Origin: an uncultured Ruminococcus sp.
Lineage (GTDB): Bacteria > Bacillota > Clostridia > Oscillospirales > Acutalibacteraceae
Length of the DNA stretch: 13,997 bases
NCBI GenBank assembly: GCA_902802975.1
Contig: CADCOF010000098.1
Location: forward strand, 1-13,997
Direction: 5' to 3'
The stretch's first letter is position 1. Each line of letters begins with the position of its first letter. Positions 7,672-13,997 of the stretch are shown piece by piece. The position numbers and the translations under genes were made by a program. The notes under the pieces were generated by a model that was not told the origin of the DNA, did no database searches, and was given only the letters and a program-made list of their open reading frames with translations.

Positions 7672-8625
7672 CTAATATATACTAAGAAACAACTTCACTT
7701 TGATCTTCCAATTCAAATAAATATTGCCCAGACTGTTTAAGCGATATGCTTTGACAAAAACCTTCATATCGTCACATATCTCGTCGTTAAACGACATAGC
7801 TTTTGCTTTTGATAACAACTTGTTGGCAATAACTGCTTTTTTGTATTCCAATATCTTTGATAAAGTTGGATCATATATATAATATTTTTTTTCAAATTCA
7901 CAAATAGCCATCCACTCGCTCAACCATTTCGGATCAAAATGATCGGAAATGCGTATCTGCTTCATAGCTCCTTCATAATTTACTCTATAATTATACAGCT
8001 TATCTTCTATAAAGTAAATATCACTGCATTTGCTTACGTACTCACTCAGAAACAGCAAATCCTCTCCTATGCTGATCTGTTTTTTCAGCGTCATACCCTC
8101 CAGCAATCTTCTCCTGAAAATCTTATTCCATAAAGTCGAGCCAATAGAACCGTGCAGCAGCATTCCCGAATAGAATTTTTCCTTTGAAATAAAACCGCTG
8201 CCGTCAAAATGAAGTTTCTCTTTTTGACCGGGAAACCCACCCATTACTTCATCATCTGTATCTATATAATTGTAACCACAACAAACAAGGTCACATTTTT
8301 CTTTCTGAATTATATCAACCATCAAAGAAATATAATTTTTCTCAATAGTATCATCAGCATCTACAAAACAAACCAATTCGCCTGAAGATTTCGAAATACC
8401 GCAATTGCGCGCTTCAGAAACCCCACCATTTTCTTTATTGATCAGTACTATACGCTCGTCATTATACAATCCTATAATTTGCGCAGAATTATCTGTGGAA
8501 CCATCATTAATAAGTATTACTTCTATATTATTATAATCCTGATTAAGAATGCTGTCAATACATCTTTTCAAATACTGTTGGGCATTGTATACCGGCACGA
8601 TTATGCTGACCTTCAAGAAACTCAT
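7672..8625 (-). CDS. glycosyltransferase family 2 (GT-A fold)
   Basis: This protein of about 317 residues is an inverting GT2 glycosyltransferase that would add one sugar to the lipid-linked repeat unit at the cytoplasmic face. Visible motifs are VSIIVPVYN (6-14), the nucleotide-binding DGSTD (41-45), NGGVSEARN (66-74), the metal-binding DADD (89-92), and GEDLLFLSEY, which supplies the usual acidic catalytic base. I chose the ATG at 8625: MSFLKVSIIVPVYN is a normal family start, and GGGAAAGG lies just ahead. A GTG at 8640 in the same frame has no ribosome site and nearly touches the MITE-like element. The gene is very AT-rich (23% GC in one hand-counted line) compared with the GT4 gene upstream. 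A 213-base gap separates it from GT4. Donor sugar and linkage cannot be predicted. Confidence 0.9.
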   Translation of the reverse strand: MSFLKVSIIVPVYNAQQYLKRCIDSILNQDYNNIEVILINDGSTDNSAQIIGLYNDERIVLINKENGGVSEARNCGISKSSGELVCFVDADDTIEKNYISLMVDIIQKEKCDLVCCGYNYIDTDDEVMGGFPGQKEKLHFDGSGFISKEKFYSGMLLHGSIGSTLWNKIFRRRLLEGMTLKKQISIGEDLLFLSEYVSKCSDIYFIEDKLYNYRVNYEGAMKQIRISDHFDPKWLSEWMAICEFEKKYYIYDPTLSKILEYKKAVIANKLLSKAKAMSFNDEICDDMKVFVKAYRLNSLGNIYLNWKIKVKLFLSIY

Positions 8626-8646
8626 TCCTTTCCCAAACACTTTTTC

Positions 8647-8785
8647 AGTGTGGAGTGTTGAGAGTGGAGTTATTTCGTTTACGGGACTTTCTTTCCCTAT
8701 AAAATTTCTGTTTGATACTTTAGTTTTTGTTGTGAGTAAAAAGTTTTTACTTACACTTCAAACTCAACTCTCAAAACTCCACACT
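8647..8785. mobile_element. MITE-like element with 25-base terminal inverted repeats
   Basis: The ends 8647-8671 and 8761-8785 are inverted copies of each other with 23 of 25 bases matching. The interior of about 89 bases holds a second hairpin around 8732-8756 (GAGTAAAAA with TTTTTACTT, almost no loop) and a small GGGA/TCCC hairpin near 8682-8696. No coding sequence and no obvious target duplication are visible. It fills most of the 213-base gap between GT4 and GT2 and ends 21 bases from the GT2 start codon. A miniature transposable element is the best guess; a structured regulatory or processing site is the alternative. Confidence 0.65.
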
Positions 8786-8838
8786 CACAAATGCTCTTAA
8801 TCTGATCTTTTCTGTTGAGTAATTATTTATGTCATCTA

Positions 8839-9972
8839 CTATATATTTATATATCTTTGTGTAAGATCATTTACGACATCATCTATTCGGTAGCCGGCTT
8901 TTTCCAACGCAGCCAAATTCATCTCATGCCCGCCGTCACAAAGAGACAACGCCGTATCTCTCCACTTGGCTTCACCGCAATCAAGCGGAAGAAATACAAC
9001 ATTATCGTTAAATTTTACTTCCGTAGTAATCGTATCCGATAAAACGCACGGAACTCCGTTTACTTGCAGTTCAATGCACGTAACCGGCAGTCCTTCATGG
9101 AAACTTGGCATAACAAACACGTCCATCGCCTGGTACATATCTTCAATATTTGACACAGTGCCCATAAAACGCACGGCATCATTTAAACCAAGTTCCGTGA
9201 CCATCTTTCGGATTATTTCTTCAAGTTCGCCCGTACCGAACAAAAGCAGTACGGCATTTTTTTCTTTTTTATATATCTCGCTAAATACTTTAATCAAAAA
9301 TTCATGATTCTTCTGAGCCAGAAATCGCCCTATATGACCTACGATAATTTTATCTTCCAGCCCCAACTCACTGCGCACTTTCTGCCTGCGCCCGGCGTCA
9401 TATACAAAACGCTTTATATCTATACCGTTTCTGATGATACTTACTTTTTGATTTTTAACGGTATCTTCTGTAAACATATATTCCGCTGCTTTAACGGAAC
9501 ACGCAAACAAATAATCGGCCTTCTTCTCCAAAGAAGGCTTTAATATCTGAAACGCTGTTTTCTTGAGTTTTGAGTGACTTGTATCTCCCGCATTATGTGA
9601 ATGAACAATACAGGTTTTTACACCGGCAGCGCGAACCGCTTTCGCCGCAAACAGATTAAAGAAGAAGTTGCCCGAATTTATATGAACTATCTTGTATGGA
9701 TTATCTTTCAGGAATTTTTTTAACCTGAAATATAATTTAACCTTTTTTGCAATTATATTTCCGGTTATACCCAGTTCAAATATTTTTCCGCCCAAATTTT
9801 CGATCTCGTCCTTATGTATACCATAAGTGGTGATATTGGGCGACAAAAAATCGAATTGTACCTTCTCCCTGTCGATATGGGTATAAACATTATATAAAAA
9901 AGACGATACGCCGCCAAAATTGCGGCTTCCTGAATTTATTTGTAATACTCTGATCGGCTCATTTTGCATCAT
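8839..9972 (-). CDS. glycosyltransferase family 4 (GT-B fold)
   Basis: This 377-residue retaining glycosyltransferase would add a sugar from a nucleotide donor to the growing lipid-linked unit. The N-terminal domain has the glycine-rich NFGGVSSFLYNVY (18-30). The C-terminal domain shows NGID (182-185), GHIGRFLAQKNHEFLI (212-227), LLFGTGEL (243-250), and the nucleotide-sugar-binding EX7E motif, Glu293 to Glu301 in HEGLPVTCIE. These are typical of the GT4 glycosyl transferase group 1 family. Two ATGs stand in tandem (9972 and 9969); either can use the AAGGCGAG ribosome site upstream. It begins 17 bases after the cytidylyltransferase gene. Base composition is higher in GC than the following GT2 (45% and 53% in two hand-counted lines). 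Sugar specificity is not predictable. Confidence 0.9.
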   Translation of the reverse strand: MMQNEPIRVLQINSGSRNFGGVSSFLYNVYTHIDREKVQFDFLSPNITTYGIHKDEIENLGGKIFELGITGNIIAKKVKLYFRLKKFLKDNPYKIVHINSGNFFFNLFAAKAVRAAGVKTCIVHSHNAGDTSHSKLKKTAFQILKPSLEKKADYLFACSVKAAEYMFTEDTVKNQKVSIIRNGIDIKRFVYDAGRRQKVRSELGLEDKIIVGHIGRFLAQKNHEFLIKVFSEIYKKEKNAVLLLFGTGELEEIIRKMVTELGLNDAVRFMGTVSNIEDMYQAMDVFVMPSFHEGLPVTCIELQVNGVPCVLSDTITTEVKFNDNVVFLPLDCGEAKWRDTALSLCDGGHEMNLAALEKAGYRIDDVVNDLTQRYINI

Positions 9973-9989
9973 TGCTGCGCTCGCCTTTC

Positions 9990-10418
9990 CTACTCATTGA
10001 TCTTCGATTCTTCGATCTGTCTCAGCTCGGTACTTGAAATGCCGTCTGTATGCGGCAGGAAAATCAAATCCACTCCATGTTTTTTCAGATCGATTTTTGT
10101 CTGCTCCCATCTTGGATTGCCCTTCCAGTCATCACCTATGAAAATGACGTCAAAATGATACATCTCCAAAATCGCTTCTTTATCAAGAGTGTGAACGATC
10201 ACGCATTCATCAACCGCTTTGATATTCGCAACTATTGTCTGACGGTCTTTTTCATTTATAATGGGTGTTTTATGTTTATACTCTCTCACAAGCTCATCTG
10301 AGTTAACTCCGACAATTAAATAATCACAATATTCTTTTGCGTGATTTATAAGATTCAGATGCCCGATATGAAACATATCATACACACCTTGAGTATATCC
10401 AACTTTATATTGTTTCAT
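9990..10418 (-). CDS. tagD: glycerol-3-phosphate cytidylyltransferase (TagD-like)
   Basis: This 142-residue nucleotidyltransferase probably makes CDP-glycerol from CTP and glycerol 3-phosphate, the donor for the neighbouring transferase. It has the HxGH motif as HIGH (17-20), a conserved Arg (59) in EKDRQTIV, the GDDWKG block (95-100) that matches TagD, and the C-terminal GISSTELR (126-133). The usual RTEGIST signature reads HTDGISST here, so its leading Arg is replaced by His123. Specificity for another phosphoalcohol is therefore possible. The length is slightly above the roughly 130 residues of Bacillus TagD. The ATG follows the CDP-glycerol transferase stop codon after 3 bases, with GAAAGGCG as ribosome site. 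That adjacency is the best argument for glycerol 3-phosphate as substrate. Confidence 0.88.
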   Translation of the reverse strand: MKQYKVGYTQGVYDMFHIGHLNLINHAKEYCDYLIVGVNSDELVREYKHKTPIINEKDRQTIVANIKAVDECVIVHTLDKEAILEMYHFDVIFIGDDWKGNPRWEQTKIDLKKHGVDLIFLPHTDGISSTELRQIEESKINE

Positions 10419-10421
10419 ATG

Positions 10422-11561
10422 TTACGCCTTTCTTATAACATCTAATATCAAGCTGCACACTCTTTCGGTTGCGCAGCCGTCTTCCAAAGCACCCATATCT
10501 TCGTGATGCTTCTGCATTTGCTGCCTGAATTCATCTTCATTATAATCAATTATCTGCTGTGCCAATTCTTCATTTGTTTTGGAAATAGGAAATCTCCAAT
10601 CCTCTATCGGCAAATCAAAGCTTTTCTCTGAATAATATTCATCCAGATCGTAACAAAACAAAAAACAAGGCTTATATGTGAAGGAATAATCCCATATACA
10701 AGACGAATAATCAGAGATCAGCACATCAGCAGCATAAAGCAATTCCTGCATATCGGGATAATCTGTAGCGTCAACTACTTTTTCCGAATTTAAAACAGCC
10801 CTGTCCTTCACGTTTGGGTGAAGTCTGACCGCAACAGTCCACTCCCCGCCGAATTTTTTCTTTAACGCATTTATAACCGACTCATAATCCAAAATATATG
10901 ATGCACCGCTTCTGCCTGTTCTCCATGTGGGCGCATACAGCACCAGTTTGTTGTCTTTCTTATACCCTAACACACTTTGCACTTTTTCAACAATCGAATC
11001 ATCGTTTTTATTAATCAGAAGATCCATTCGCGGCGTTCCCGGAATTATTTCTCCGGTAAAGCCCATAGAACCTCTTACTCTTCTCTCGGTCATACTTTTC
11101 GCACCGCTGAGTACATATGAATAGTCACGATGTCCCATTAAATTAAGTTTTCGTGCAATTCCCTTAAAGTTTCCTACCTTCTTATATCCGTTGCTTGCGT
11201 GCCATGTTTGAATAAAAACCTGACCCTTTCTTCTTGCCAACTCGCCATAGCCTTGAACATTAAAAACAACGGCCTTTGAAGTTTTTGCCAAATAGTAGTA
11301 CCTCAGTGAACGATATTTTACTTTTTTTATGCCGGCATCGGTATCTATCTTATCCGGCTCTTTAAAAGCCCAATATATTTCAACATCATCTTTATTTAAT
11401 AATATATCAGAAATACACTTGGGATTACATGAATACTTCTTCCCATTAAAGCTATAAAACATAACTCTATTATTTTTTATCGGGAATAAATTAAAAATAT
11501 TAAGCAGCCCCCGAAGCACCCAAATACCGATATATTTAGCAAATGCACTTATGTTTTTCAT
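10422..11561 (-). CDS. CDP-glycerol glycerophosphotransferase family protein (TagB/TagF-like)
   Basis: This 379-residue peripheral membrane enzyme would transfer glycerol phosphate from CDP-glycerol to a sugar or a growing glycerol-phosphate chain. Family motifs are TWHASNGYKK (119-128, with the conserved His121), YAPTWR (209-214), RLHPN (246-250, second conserved His248), ISDYSS (282-287), and the terminal GCATERVCSLI (362-372). An amphipathic or hydrophobic N-terminal stretch (about 11-29) may dock it on the membrane. The length is that of a single catalytic domain, like TagB or capsule-type transferases, rather than the long TagF. The ATG at 11561 has AGGATG about 8 bases upstream. It lies 14 bases after acyltransferase 1 and 3 bases before the TagD-like gene. 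Without other teichoic-acid genes nearby, a single glycerol-phosphate side group on the repeat unit is more likely than a full teichoic chain. Confidence 0.9.
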   Translation of the reverse strand: MKNISAFAKYIGIWVLRGLLNIFNLFPIKNNRVMFYSFNGKKYSCNPKCISDILLNKDDVEIYWAFKEPDKIDTDAGIKKVKYRSLRYYYLAKTSKAVVFNVQGYGELARRKGQVFIQTWHASNGYKKVGNFKGIARKLNLMGHRDYSYVLSGAKSMTERRVRGSMGFTGEIIPGTPRMDLLINKNDDSIVEKVQSVLGYKKDNKLVLYAPTWRTGRSGASYILDYESVINALKKKFGGEWTVAVRLHPNVKDRAVLNSEKVVDATDYPDMQELLYAADVLISDYSSCIWDYSFTYKPCFLFCYDLDEYYSEKSFDLPIEDWRFPISKTNEELAQQIIDYNEDEFRQQMQKHHEDMGALEDGCATERVCSLILDVIRKA

Positions 11562-11575
11562 TTACATCATCCTGC

Positions 11576-12550
11576 TTATGCCGCATACAACAGCTTGTAT
11601 ATCTTTTTGTTTCTGGCATATTTGTCCACAATAACAGCATATATCAAAAGTATTATCAACGAGATTGCAAATCCAATATTAGGCTTGTCGATTTTCAACA
11701 TGCCAAGTCCAATATTGACGCCATACTTCACCGTCATATGTGTAAAATATATTATTGTACTCCATCGTCTTATCTGTAATGATCTTTCATATGAAACAGA
11801 CGCTGTAATACCAAACAATATGCCGAATAAAGCTGCTGCCATGATCATATTGACAATCCTGTTAAACCAAAGGATATTGTTAGCAAGGAGAACGACTTTG
11901 ATCAAAAGCGTAACTGCGAACACACATATACAAATATTTCTTTTCAGCCACTGTGTGCCCTTCTCTCCTATCAATATTCCCGCCAAAAAGTATAAACTGT
12001 CCCACAAAAAAGTATGAGACTCTAAAATCAGTTTCAGAACGCCTTGATCGGGAATCACTGCAACCGACGGAACTACGCTCAGCCCTACAAAAATAACGGT
12101 CAACACTATTCGATAGCTTTTTTTATCCGTTATCAACAGCAGCAGTATTATTATCAGTATCGCCTGAATATACCAAAGCCCGCCTCCGGGACTCGTAACC
12201 AGCCACCTGAGTGCCATACTTTTGAGTGATTGTGAAAAAGTCATCTCTCGCGAAACGACTTTTAACGCCGTATCTAAGCAAAAATACCATACGCCCCATA
12301 TTATGTAGGGTACTGCCAAGTGACGGCCGTACTTTTTCAGTGTCTGTCGATAATCCGAAATATCCGCCGCTCTCCCTATTTTTGCGCCGAGAAAATATCC
12401 CGAACAAATGAAAAAAAACGGCACCGCCAGAGCGAAAATGTAGGAATGAACGATCGTACTATCAGGGAAAGCATGTGTATGTATTCCGAGCACGCAAATC
12501 GCAAAAAACAATTTGCCCGGATCTACCAAAGACATTTTTTTATCTTTCAT
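11576..12550 (-). CDS. acyltransferase 3 family membrane protein (first copy)
   Basis: This 324-residue polytopic membrane protein belongs to the acyltransferase 3 family that decorates surface sugars, usually with acetyl groups. The first helix carries FFAICVLGIHTHAF (15-28) with His24 and His26 as the candidate active-site residues. It is followed by VPFFFICSGYFLGAK and roughly nine further hydrophobic segments. The C-terminus is short and basic. The start codon overlaps the stop of the fused FrhB-like gene as ATGA, with AAGGAG upstream, so the two are coupled. It is clearly different in sequence from the second acyltransferase (2742-3818) and not a recent duplicate. One enzyme for each of two positions is a reasonable guess. 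A succinyl or other acyl transfer cannot be excluded. Confidence 0.85.
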   Translation of the reverse strand: MKDKKMSLVDPGKLFFAICVLGIHTHAFPDSTIVHSYIFALAVPFFFICSGYFLGAKIGRAADISDYRQTLKKYGRHLAVPYIIWGVWYFCLDTALKVVSREMTFSQSLKSMALRWLVTSPGGGLWYIQAILIIILLLLITDKKSYRIVLTVIFVGLSVVPSVAVIPDQGVLKLILESHTFLWDSLYFLAGILIGEKGTQWLKRNICICVFAVTLLIKVVLLANNILWFNRIVNMIMAAALFGILFGITASVSYERSLQIRRWSTIIYFTHMTVKYGVNIGLGMLKIDKPNIGFAISLIILLIYAVIVDKYARNKKIYKLLYAA

Positions 12551-13728
12551 AGCAGCTCCTTAAGTTTTCGCTTTACAGCAGCCGGCAACAATGCTTTTAT
12601 CTGACTGCTGTACATGCGGAATCCTGAATTCTTTTTAAATCTATCGTCCAATGCGCGCCAGGAACCTTTTCTGTACACTTCAAGCAGTTCATCACGTTTG
12701 CCGGGACTGCTTGGATTTCGGAGCTGAGAATTACCGGACGAAATTTTTTCAAAAGAAGTAGAGTACATTTCCAAACCATCGTTTAACAGACTCTTCCCTT
12801 TTTGCGTATTAATAATAACGCCGGATATTCCTTTGCTTTCATCCCAACCGTCTTTTCCCAAAAGCTCGGGATGCTGTTTTTCGACGCCCCAATAGTCGCA
12901 CAGCGTAATATCTGCCGGACGATGAGACGAGGCATATTTGCATTTATAACAATTCTCTCTATATAACCAACCTTTTGTAAAGTAGAAAAGATATGAAGAT
13001 GAACTTTGCCATATCTTTACTCTTTTTCCGTTAATTTCGGCACGCCCGTTAATGCCCCAACCGATCGATTTATCTCTGAATGTAAATGACCGCACATTAC
13101 CGCCGTGTTTATCTTCCAACAGTTTCAGATAATCTATCAGCATTTTTGAAGACGGAACACCATGACACACAATGTCAACGGTAAAAAGATCATCATAGTC
13201 CGCGCCCAAAAACTCCTTCAATCCTGCGATCTGACAAGGCGTTCCGGAGTACAAAACTTTCGTGCCTTGTTTCAAATACTTCCGAACCTCCGAAAATGTA
13301 CGCTGTGTACTGCTGTGCGCATATTTTGATCCTTGTATCTTATATAATTCATCAATATTTGTTACTGCAATATGACGAACTCCCCAAGAATCATCAAAAG
13401 CGGCACCATATACAACCCCGCCGCTTTCAATAAAAGCTTGTGCTATCGCGGCAAATACGCCTCCCGATGCAGACAGCCCGGCCTGCTTATCATTTTTGCT
13501 GACCGCAGCATAACATTCTATCGGACTGTTTGTCTCTGATCTGTTTTGAAACGCACAAACTCTTTTGCATTTCCCGCAGCGAACACACAGCTTTTCATCT
13601 ATATGTGGGTAAATGTAACCAAACTCGTCTTCTCTCATTGAGATTGCATTTTTTGGGCAAGCATTATAACAAGCGCCACACCCGCAGCAATCTTCTTTCT
13701 TGTCAAAAAGAACAGGTATTGATTCCAT
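12547..13728 (-). CDS. ferredoxin/FrhB-like fusion (coenzyme F420 hydrogenase/dehydrogenase beta family)
   Basis: This first gene of the operon encodes about 393 residues. An N-terminal ferredoxin domain has two complete clusters (Cys14, 17, 20, 24 and Cys48, 51, 54, 58 from the chosen start). It is joined to an FrhB-like domain with SASGGVF, GSKYAHS, GTPCQIAG (Cys165), DIVCHGVPS (Cys188), a CxxC pair (Cys260, Cys263) and ADITLCDYWG. Studied relatives are FAD and Fe-S electron-transfer subunits of F420-reducing enzymes. Members in bacterial polysaccharide loci are uncharacterised and usually stand near pyruvyl transferases. F420 itself is not expected in such bacteria, so the name describes the family, not the cofactor. 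An ATG at 13728 is favoured over an adjacent in-frame TTG at 13731, with GAGGTGG about 7 bases upstream. The stop overlaps acyltransferase 1 by 4 bases. Confidence 0.88.
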   Translation of the reverse strand: MESIPVLFDKKEDCCGCGACYNACPKNAISMREDEFGYIYPHIDEKLCVRCGKCKRVCAFQNRSETNSPIECYAAVSKNDKQAGLSASGGVFAAIAQAFIESGGVVYGAAFDDSWGVRHIAVTNIDELYKIQGSKYAHSSTQRTFSEVRKYLKQGTKVLYSGTPCQIAGLKEFLGADYDDLFTVDIVCHGVPSSKMLIDYLKLLEDKHGGNVRSFTFRDKSIGWGINGRAEINGKRVKIWQSSSSYLFYFTKGWLYRENCYKCKYASSHRPADITLCDYWGVEKQHPELLGKDGWDESKGISGVIINTQKGKSLLNDGLEMYSTSFEKISSGNSQLRNPSSPGKRDELLEVYRKGSWRALDDRFKKNSGFRMYSSQIKALLPAAVKRKLKELL

Positions 13729-13764
13729 CAAAACACCACCTCATAAAATTATATAAAAAAACAA

Positions 13765-13793
13765 AATATAACCGCAGAGTGGAATGTCATCAA
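13765..13793 (-). promoter_or_regulatory. sigma-A-type promoter of the polysaccharide operon
   Basis: On the minus strand the -35 box is TTGATG (13788-13793), followed by a 17-base spacer and the -10 box TATATT (13765-13770). Transcription would start near 13758, about 30 bases before the first start codon. The promoter is only 16 bases from the inner edge of the right-hand repeat, so it travels with the operon if the repeats delimit a unit. Confidence 0.65.
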
Positions 13794-13808
13794 CTTAAGC
13801 TTTCGGTA

Positions 13809-13880
13809 CGCCGCCGGCGGCAAGCCTTTTTGAAAAAAGGCTTGGCGAAAAACTTTGTGATGCTCTCTGTCTAACCTTAA
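13809..13880 (-). repeat. right copy of 72-base inverted repeat flanking the locus
   Basis: Positions 13814-13880 are the exact reverse complement of 105-171, and 13809-13812 extend the match after one mismatch at 13813. The internal hairpin has arms CAAGCCTTTTT (13821-13831) and AAAAAGGCTTG (13834-13844). The inner edge is a CCGCCGGCGG palindrome (13811-13820). Together with the left copy it encloses the hydrolase, the operon and both promoters. Confidence 0.85.
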
Positions 13881-13927
13881 ATTGAGAGTGTGCCAAAACG
13901 AAAATTACCGCAGTATAACCCCTCCGT

Positions 13928-13970
13928 CACGTCTGCTTTCGCAGCCGTGCCACCTCCCCTACAGGGGAGG
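13928..13970. repeat. pair of hairpins at the right edge
   Basis: The first hairpin pairs CACG-t-CTGC (13928-13936) with GCAG-c-CGTG (13941-13949) around TTTC, with one mismatch. The second pairs CCTCCCCT (13953-13960) with AGGGGAGG (13963-13970) around AC. They look like a dispersed intergenic palindromic repeat of gut Clostridia (from memory). No open reading frame is supported in 13881-13997. Confidence 0.55.
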
Positions 13971-13997
13971 CAAATGCTGATTCCAAGCCACTTTTAA

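Noticed and set aside
11595..12017. Plus-strand open frame of 140 codons with hydrophobic stretches
   Set aside because: The hydrophobic look comes from being antisense to a membrane acyltransferase; that gene has family motifs and this one has none.
12547..13728. Genuine F420-dependent hydrogenase subunit
   Set aside because: There are no hydrogenase large or small subunit or F420 synthesis genes here, and the context is polysaccharide synthesis; only the fold is shared.
105..13880. Composite transposon
   Set aside because: The end repeats are only about 70 bases, no transposase or recombinase is encoded anywhere in the window, and no target duplication is visible outside the copies.

Overview
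The window is a complete, single-direction surface-polysaccharide operon (capsule or exopolysaccharide) from a low-to-moderate GC Gram-positive bacterium. It most resembles gut Clostridia of the Ruminococcus/Oscillospiraceae type. That placement is an inference from three things: the pairing of FrhB-like Fe-S proteins with a polysaccharide pyruvyl transferase, the Wzx/Wzy type of assembly, and the style of the intergenic palindromic repeats. I see no rRNA, tRNA, transposase or CRISPR array.

Layout: all thirteen genes are on the minus strand, so transcription runs from right to left. A sigma-A-like promoter (13765-13793) lies just inside a right-hand repeat and drives twelve genes. In order these are: a fused ferredoxin/FrhB-like protein, an acyltransferase, a CDP-glycerol glycerophosphotransferase, a TagD-type cytidylyltransferase, a GT4 glycosyltransferase, a GT2 glycosyltransferase, an O-antigen polymerase/ligase, a polysaccharide pyruvyl transferase, a Wzx-type flippase, a second acyltransferase, a small 2[4Fe-4S] ferredoxin, and a separate FrhB-like protein. 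Most junctions are tight (overlaps of 4 and 23 bases, gaps of 0-39 bases). The exception is a 213-base gap between GT4 and GT2 that holds a MITE-like element (8647-8785). An intrinsic terminator (1506-1548) overlaps the last stop codon. A membrane-anchored alpha/beta hydrolase follows under its own promoter.

Both ends carry non-coding repeats. A 67-base perfectly matching sequence occurs at 105-171 and again, inverted, at 13814-13880, bracketing the whole 13.7-kb block. Outside the left copy are three tandem mini-hairpins with identical CCC loops and different but fully complementary stems. Outside the right copy are two more hairpins.

How the genes work together (inference from families): GT4 and GT2 build a lipid-linked repeat unit, and the TagD-like and TagB/F-like enzymes make and transfer glycerol phosphate. 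The pyruvyl transferase adds an acidic ketal, and the two acyltransferases add acyl (probably acetyl) groups. The flippase exports the unit and the Wzy-like protein polymerises it. The two FrhB-like redox proteins have no established role in such loci. No priming phosphoglycosyltransferase, chain-length regulator, tyrosine kinase or nucleotide-sugar synthesis gene is present, so these must be supplied from elsewhere.

No stretch longer than 300 bases lacks a gene. The least ordinary items are the flanking inverted repeat, the covarying hairpin array, the fused and split versions of the same redox enzyme in one operon, and a sharp composition change at the MITE-like element.
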